NCBI RefSeq assembly: GCF_001411495.1
Contig: NZ_CP012983.1
Coordinates: 1 to 64,000 of the forward strand
DNA length: 64,000 nucleotides
Reading direction: 5' to 3'
Source: Burkholderia cepacia ATCC 25416
GTDB taxonomy: Bacteria > Pseudomonadota > Gammaproteobacteria > Burkholderiales > Burkholderiaceae
Translations under genes and position numbers: made by a program
Notes under the pieces: generated by a model
What the model was told of the DNA's origin: nothing
Seen by the model: the letters and a program-made list of their open reading frames with translations, nothing else
Databases searched by the model: none
Shown: positions 60,721 to 64,000 of the stretch, in pieces
Position numbering within the stretch: position 1 is the stretch's first letter
Layout: each line of letters starts with the position of its first letter

Positions 60721-62537
60721 GTTTCGAGTACGTAGGTGCCGGGCGCCGCCGCAAACCCCGCGGCCGGCGTACGGGCCGGCACGTCGCCCGACGAGCGCGC
60801 GTGCAGCCAGTCGCGCCAGCAGGTCCACCACGATCCGTCGACCGCCGGCGTGTCGCGTACGAAATCGTGCCGGCTGCGGTAGGCCGCGCCGGGTTCGCGG
60901 GTCGCGCATCGATAGTGGCGCCCCGCATGGCCGGGTTCGGACACGATGCCCGCGTTGTGCCCTCCCGATGTCAGCACGAAGGTCAGCGCGTGGTGCGTGA
61001 GCAGGTGGAGCTTGTAGACGGAACGCCACGGCGACACGTGATCGCGCTCGGTGCCGACCACGAACGTCGGCACGTCGAGATCCGACAACGCGACCGGCCG
61101 CCCGTCGACGCAGTAGCGGCCGGCCGCGAGATCGTTGTCGAGAAAGAGCCGCGTCAGGTATTCCGAATGCATCCGATACGGCATGCGCGTGGTGTCCGCA
61201 TTCCACGACATCAGGTCGTTGGGCTTCGTGCGCGTGCCGAGCAGGTATTCGCTCATCATCCGCGACCAGATCAGGTCGCGCGCGTTCAGCAGTTCGAACG
61301 CGGCGGACATCTGCGCGCCGTCCAGGTAACCCTGCCGCCACATCAGCGCGTCGAGTGCGGACAGTTCGCTCGCGTCGATGAACAGGCCGAGCTCGCCGGG
61401 TTCGCTGAAATCGGTCTGGGCCGCCAGCAACGTGACGGAGCGCAGTGCGTCGTGTTGCCGCCCGTCGCGCGTGAGCGCCGCCGCGCCGATCGCCAGCAGC
61501 GTGCCGCCCAGGCAATAGCCGACCGCGTGGACCGCTTCGCCGCAGATCGACCGGGCGGCGTCGAGCGTCGCCATGCACCCGTCACGCAGATAATCGTCGA
61601 GCCCGACGTCGCGGGCCTCCGCGCCCGGGTTGCGCCACGACACCGCAAACACGGTGTAGCCCGCGTCGACCAGGAAGCGGATCAGCGAGTTGTGCGGCTG
61701 CAGATCGAGGATGTAGTACTTCATGATCCACGACGGCACGATCAGGATCGGTTCGCGTGCCACGGCGGGCGTCGTCGGGTCGTATTGCAGCAGCTCGCAC
61801 AGCGCGTTGCGCCAGACGACGCGGCCCGGCGTGATCGCCACGTCGCGTCCCGGCAGATACGTGCGCGTGTCGCGGGCCCGCGTGCCGCTCGTGCGATCGA
61901 GCAACGCGCTCGCGTCGTCCAGCCAGTTCCGGAAGCCTGCCGCGAGATTCGCGCCGCCGCTGCGCATCGTCGCGTCGAGCGCGACCGGATTGGTCGCCAG
62001 GAAGTTGCCCGGCGAGCACGCGTCCAGCCATTGACGCGCGACGAACCCGACCAGTTCCTCGTGGTGCCGTTCGACGCCCGGCACGCCGCGCGTTGCGTCG
62101 CGCCACCAGCGCTGGATCGACAGGAAACTGTCGCGATACGCGCTGAACGGCCAGCCGGCCCACGCCGGCACGGCGAAGCGCGGATCGGCCTCGCCGGCAT
62201 GCACGGCAAGGCCGCTCATGTCCGCAGCGTCGGCGTCGCCCTCACGCCGGTTTGCCGCCGGTGCAACGGCGGCCGTGCACGCCTGCGTCGCGAGCTCGAA
62301 GCACTTCCCCGGCGACACCGCCAGATGCGCGCCCCAATCGAGCATGGCCAGCGCCAGCGATACGGGTGACAGCCCGAAGGTCATCGCGGCGACGGTCGCA
62401 TGCGCTGCGCGGTTCCATTGTTCGGCAGGCGAAGTCGTTCCCGCCGGGCATTCGGCGGAACGCGACGCCTGCCCGCCCCGATCCGGCGGCGGATTCGATT
62501 CGTGCGTGAACGGTGCACGGATGACGGAGGCTGTCAT
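60717..62537 (-). CDS. phaC: Class I poly(3-hydroxybutyrate) synthase
   Basis: The product has 606 residues; the ATG at 62537 overlaps the reductase stop (ATGA). The N-terminal PhaC domain includes FLATNPVALDATMRSGGANLAAGFRNWLDD. The lipase-like box with the catalytic cysteine is VHAVGYCLGGTLLAIG, the aspartate is in VVGTERDHVSPW, and the histidine in TSGGHNAGIVSEPG. It polymerises 3-hydroxybutyryl-CoA at the granule surface. The gene lies between reductase and phosphotransacetylase, which ties polymer storage to redox balance. Confidence 0.94.
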   Translation of the reverse strand: MTASVIRAPFTHESNPPPDRGGQASRSAECPAGTTSPAEQWNRAAHATVAAMTFGLSPVSLALAMLDWGAHLAVSPGKCFELATQACTAAVAPAANRREGDADAADMSGLAVHAGEADPRFAVPAWAGWPFSAYRDSFLSIQRWWRDATRGVPGVERHHEELVGFVARQWLDACSPGNFLATNPVALDATMRSGGANLAAGFRNWLDDASALLDRTSGTRARDTRTYLPGRDVAITPGRVVWRNALCELLQYDPTTPAVAREPILIVPSWIMKYYILDLQPHNSLIRFLVDAGYTVFAVSWRNPGAEARDVGLDDYLRDGCMATLDAARSICGEAVHAVGYCLGGTLLAIGAAALTRDGRQHDALRSVTLLAAQTDFSEPGELGLFIDASELSALDALMWRQGYLDGAQMSAAFELLNARDLIWSRMMSEYLLGTRTKPNDLMSWNADTTRMPYRMHSEYLTRLFLDNDLAAGRYCVDGRPVALSDLDVPTFVVGTERDHVSPWRSVYKLHLLTHHALTFVLTSGGHNAGIVSEPGHAGRHYRCATREPGAAYRSRHDFVRDTPAVDGSWWTCWRDWLHARSSGDVPARTPAAGFAAAPGTYVLET

Positions 62538-63280
62538 TGCATGTGCATGCCGCCGTTGACATCGAATTCCGCGCCCGTCGCAAATGCGCCCGCATCGGAA
62601 CACAGGAAGCCGACGAGCGCGGCGATCTCGTCGGGGCGGCCGAGACGCCCCACCGGGATCTGCGGCAGGATCTTCGTGTCGAGCACTTCCTTCGGCACCG
62701 ATTCGAGCATCGCCGTATCCAGGTAGCCTGGCGCGACCGTGTTGACCGTCACGCCGTGACGCGCAAGCTCGAGCGCGAGCGCCTTCGTGAAGCCGTGGAT
62801 GCCGGCCTTCGCGGCCGCATAGTTCGTTTGCCCGTACGCACCTCTCGAACCGTTGACGGACCCGATGTTCACGATCCGCCCGAAGCCCGCGTCGATCATG
62901 CCGGGCACGAACGGCTTCGTCATGTTGAACATGCTGTCGAGGTTGGTGCGCAGCACCGCATCCCACATGCCCTTGGTCATCTTCACGAAGGTGGCATCGT
63001 GCGTGATGCCGGCGTTGTTGACGAGCACGTCGACGCGCCCGAATTCGGCCAGCACGCGTGCCGCGCAGTGCTGGCACGCATCGTAATCGGCAACGTCGAC
63101 CTCGTACGCATGAAACGCGCGGCCGGCGTCGCGTTCCTGCGTGAGCCACGTCGCGACGTGGTCGTTGTGTTCGGTGTGCGACACCGCCACCGTCATGCCC
63201 GCGTCGTGCAGGCAACGGCTGATCGCGGCGCCAAGGCCGCCCATTCCACCCGTGACGAACGCGACGCGCCTAGCGGACAT
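62534..63280 (-). CDS. phaB: Acetoacetyl-CoA reductase
   Basis: The product has 248 residues from the ATG at 63280 behind GGGAG; a TTG at 63301 would add seven residues. The Rossmann motif is VTGGMGGLGAAISRCLHDAG, the NNAG segment is VLVNNAGITHDATFVKMTKGMW, and the catalytic serine, tyrosine and lysine are in GSVNGSRGAYGQTNYAAAKAG. It ends GGMHMQ, as PhaB proteins do. It reduces acetoacetyl-CoA to the monomer for PhaC. It overlaps the phasin-like gene by 11 bp and phaC by 4 bp. Confidence 0.94.
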   Translation of the reverse strand: MSARRVAFVTGGMGGLGAAISRCLHDAGMTVAVSHTEHNDHVATWLTQERDAGRAFHAYEVDVADYDACQHCAARVLAEFGRVDVLVNNAGITHDATFVKMTKGMWDAVLRTNLDSMFNMTKPFVPGMIDAGFGRIVNIGSVNGSRGAYGQTNYAAAKAGIHGFTKALALELARHGVTVNTVAPGYLDTAMLESVPKEVLDTKILPQIPVGRLGRPDEIAALVGFLCSDAGAFATGAEFDVNGGMHMQ

Positions 63281-63809
63281 GATCGTGCTCCCGCGCGGCA
63301 AGGTGGTCGTCCGGCAGTCGCATGGCCACCGGCCCGCCGTCGCTCGCGCCGACGGCCTCCGTGATGCCGAGCTCGAACGCCGCCATCCAGTCGCGCCACG
63401 GCATGCTGGCCTCGTTGATCACGGCCAGCCGCCCGAGGTCGGGCAGCCAGTCGGTCTGGTAGCGCGCCAGCCCGCCGGGGCCGTATTCGCGCAGCCACGT
63501 GCGCCACGCGCCGGCACTCTCGAACTGCCCGCGCATGCAGAGCTCGGTGGCGTCCTGCCAGATCGCGACGGTGGCGACCGTGTAGTCGCGCATCGCCAGC
63601 CGGGCCGCTTCACCGAAGGCCGTCCACTCGTTCGTAGCCGTGAGCGCCTGCTGCAGGCCGCGCACGGCGTCGCGGTCCCGTTCGATGCAGCGCCCCGCGA
63701 GCGCATGCCATTCCTGCTGCCAGCCTCGGTTCAGCGCGGCCATGCGCAATGCAAGATCGCATCCCGCGCGGCAGGCGTCGTTCGGTGTCGTCAAAGCATG
63801 GGCGCTCAT
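63270..63809 (-). CDS. Phasin-like polyhydroxyalkanoate granule-associated protein
   Basis: The product has 179 residues, with GAGGGAA before the ATG at 63809. It is helical and amphipathic (LALRMAALNRGWQQEWHALAGRCIERDRDAVRGLQQALTATNEWTAF; YTVATVAIWQDATELCM), like phasins that coat PHB granules, but the sequence match is loose. It is the first gene of a five-gene operon (phasin, phaB, phaC, phosphotransacetylase, dehydrogenase) and has an FNR-type box 108 bp upstream. Position is the strongest argument for the call. Confidence 0.7.
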   Translation of the reverse strand: MSAHALTTPNDACRAGCDLALRMAALNRGWQQEWHALAGRCIERDRDAVRGLQQALTATNEWTAFGEAARLAMRDYTVATVAIWQDATELCMRGQFESAGAWRTWLREYGPGGLARYQTDWLPDLGRLAVINEASMPWRDWMAAFELGITEAVGASDGGPVAMRLPDDHLAAREHDHVR

Positions 63810-63917
63810 CGTGTTCCCTCCTTCGATCCGGTCAACGGGTTCGCATCCGCCTCGTGCCGCCTGCCGGGCATCGGCATGGCGACCGCCTCACTGTGCGGCC
63901 GCGGCGCTCGGCTGCCG

Positions 63918-63931
63918 TTGATCTGAGTCAA
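63918..63931. promoter_or_regulatory. FNR-type box TTGAT-N4-GTCAA
   Basis: TTGATCTGAGTCAA lies 108 bp upstream of the phasin-like gene that begins the PHB operon. It may also serve a divergent gene beyond the window end. Confidence 0.7.
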
Positions 63932-64000
63932 GCGCGCGGAAACCCTGCTTCGTAGACTGGATTGCACTGGCGGATCACCCGTCGATGGAGCGATTCCGAT

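Noticed and set aside
63932..64000. A possible start of a divergent plus-strand gene at the window end
   Set aside because: Only a few codons remain and no ribosome site or motif can be judged.

Overview
The window is GC-rich DNA whose gene content and families point to a Burkholderia cepacia complex-type beta-proteobacterium, probably a secondary chromosome. Supporting signs are RND and FUSC efflux operons, AraC/OruR regulators, a class I polyhydroxybutyrate (PHB) operon and a set of low-oxygen genes resembling the lxa locus known from B. cenocepacia. No tRNA, rRNA, CRISPR array or complete insertion sequence was seen.

Region 1 (1-11749) is a candidate aromatic-metabolite module. Two 3-dehydroquinate-synthase-II-type proteins and a GriI-like aldolase (minus strand) face a luciferase-like monooxygenase, a salicylate-hydroxylase-like FAD monooxygenase and a flavin reductase (plus strand). 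The two arms share a divergent promoter with nested inverted repeats. A LysR regulator follows, then an AaeXAB-like FUSC pump with its own outer-membrane channel. The enzymes are those expected for 3-amino-4-hydroxybenzoate-type chemistry, and the pump is of the aromatic-carboxylate export class. The DHQ-synthase-II copy at the window edge carries an apparent one-base frameshift.

Region 2 (11807-24184) holds a small unknown gene, a degenerate phosphopantetheinyl-transferase-like gene, an RND tripartite pump, an orphan response regulator overlapping a tiny membrane protein, and a pqi operon with a split pqiA. The RND and pqi operons share the same triple TCCATC promoter box, so they probably form one regulon. 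A second repeat (three ATGGGA boxes) brackets the block.

Region 3 (24215-32876) contains two AraC-type regulators, a long-chain acyl-CoA ligase, a HAD phosphatase, a 293-bp palindromic MITE-like element with 33-bp terminal inverted repeats, a two-component system and a TetR regulator. Region 4 (33026-46740) is accessory: unknown secreted proteins and lipoproteins (including four in a row at 34680-39081), an AlkC-type DNA glycosylase, a stand-alone diheme-cytochrome-like membrane protein, a zinc-ribbon/lipoprotein/membrane trio and a TIGR03364 FAD oxidoreductase.

Region 5 (46952-64000) looks like an anaerobic-persistence locus. It has remnants of DUF1343 and pfkB genes, an NMD3-like zinc protein, a triple BON protein, two paralogous small membrane proteins, an outer-membrane factor/HlyD/RbbA/YhhJ-type ABC exporter, a fused ABC/outer-membrane-factor remnant, a beta-CASP nuclease and a PHB operon (phasin, reductase, synthase, phosphotransacetylase, alcohol dehydrogenase). 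Five FNR-type palindromes (TTGAY-N4-RTCAA) and one near match lie upstream of almost every transcription unit here, which suggests coordinate oxygen control.
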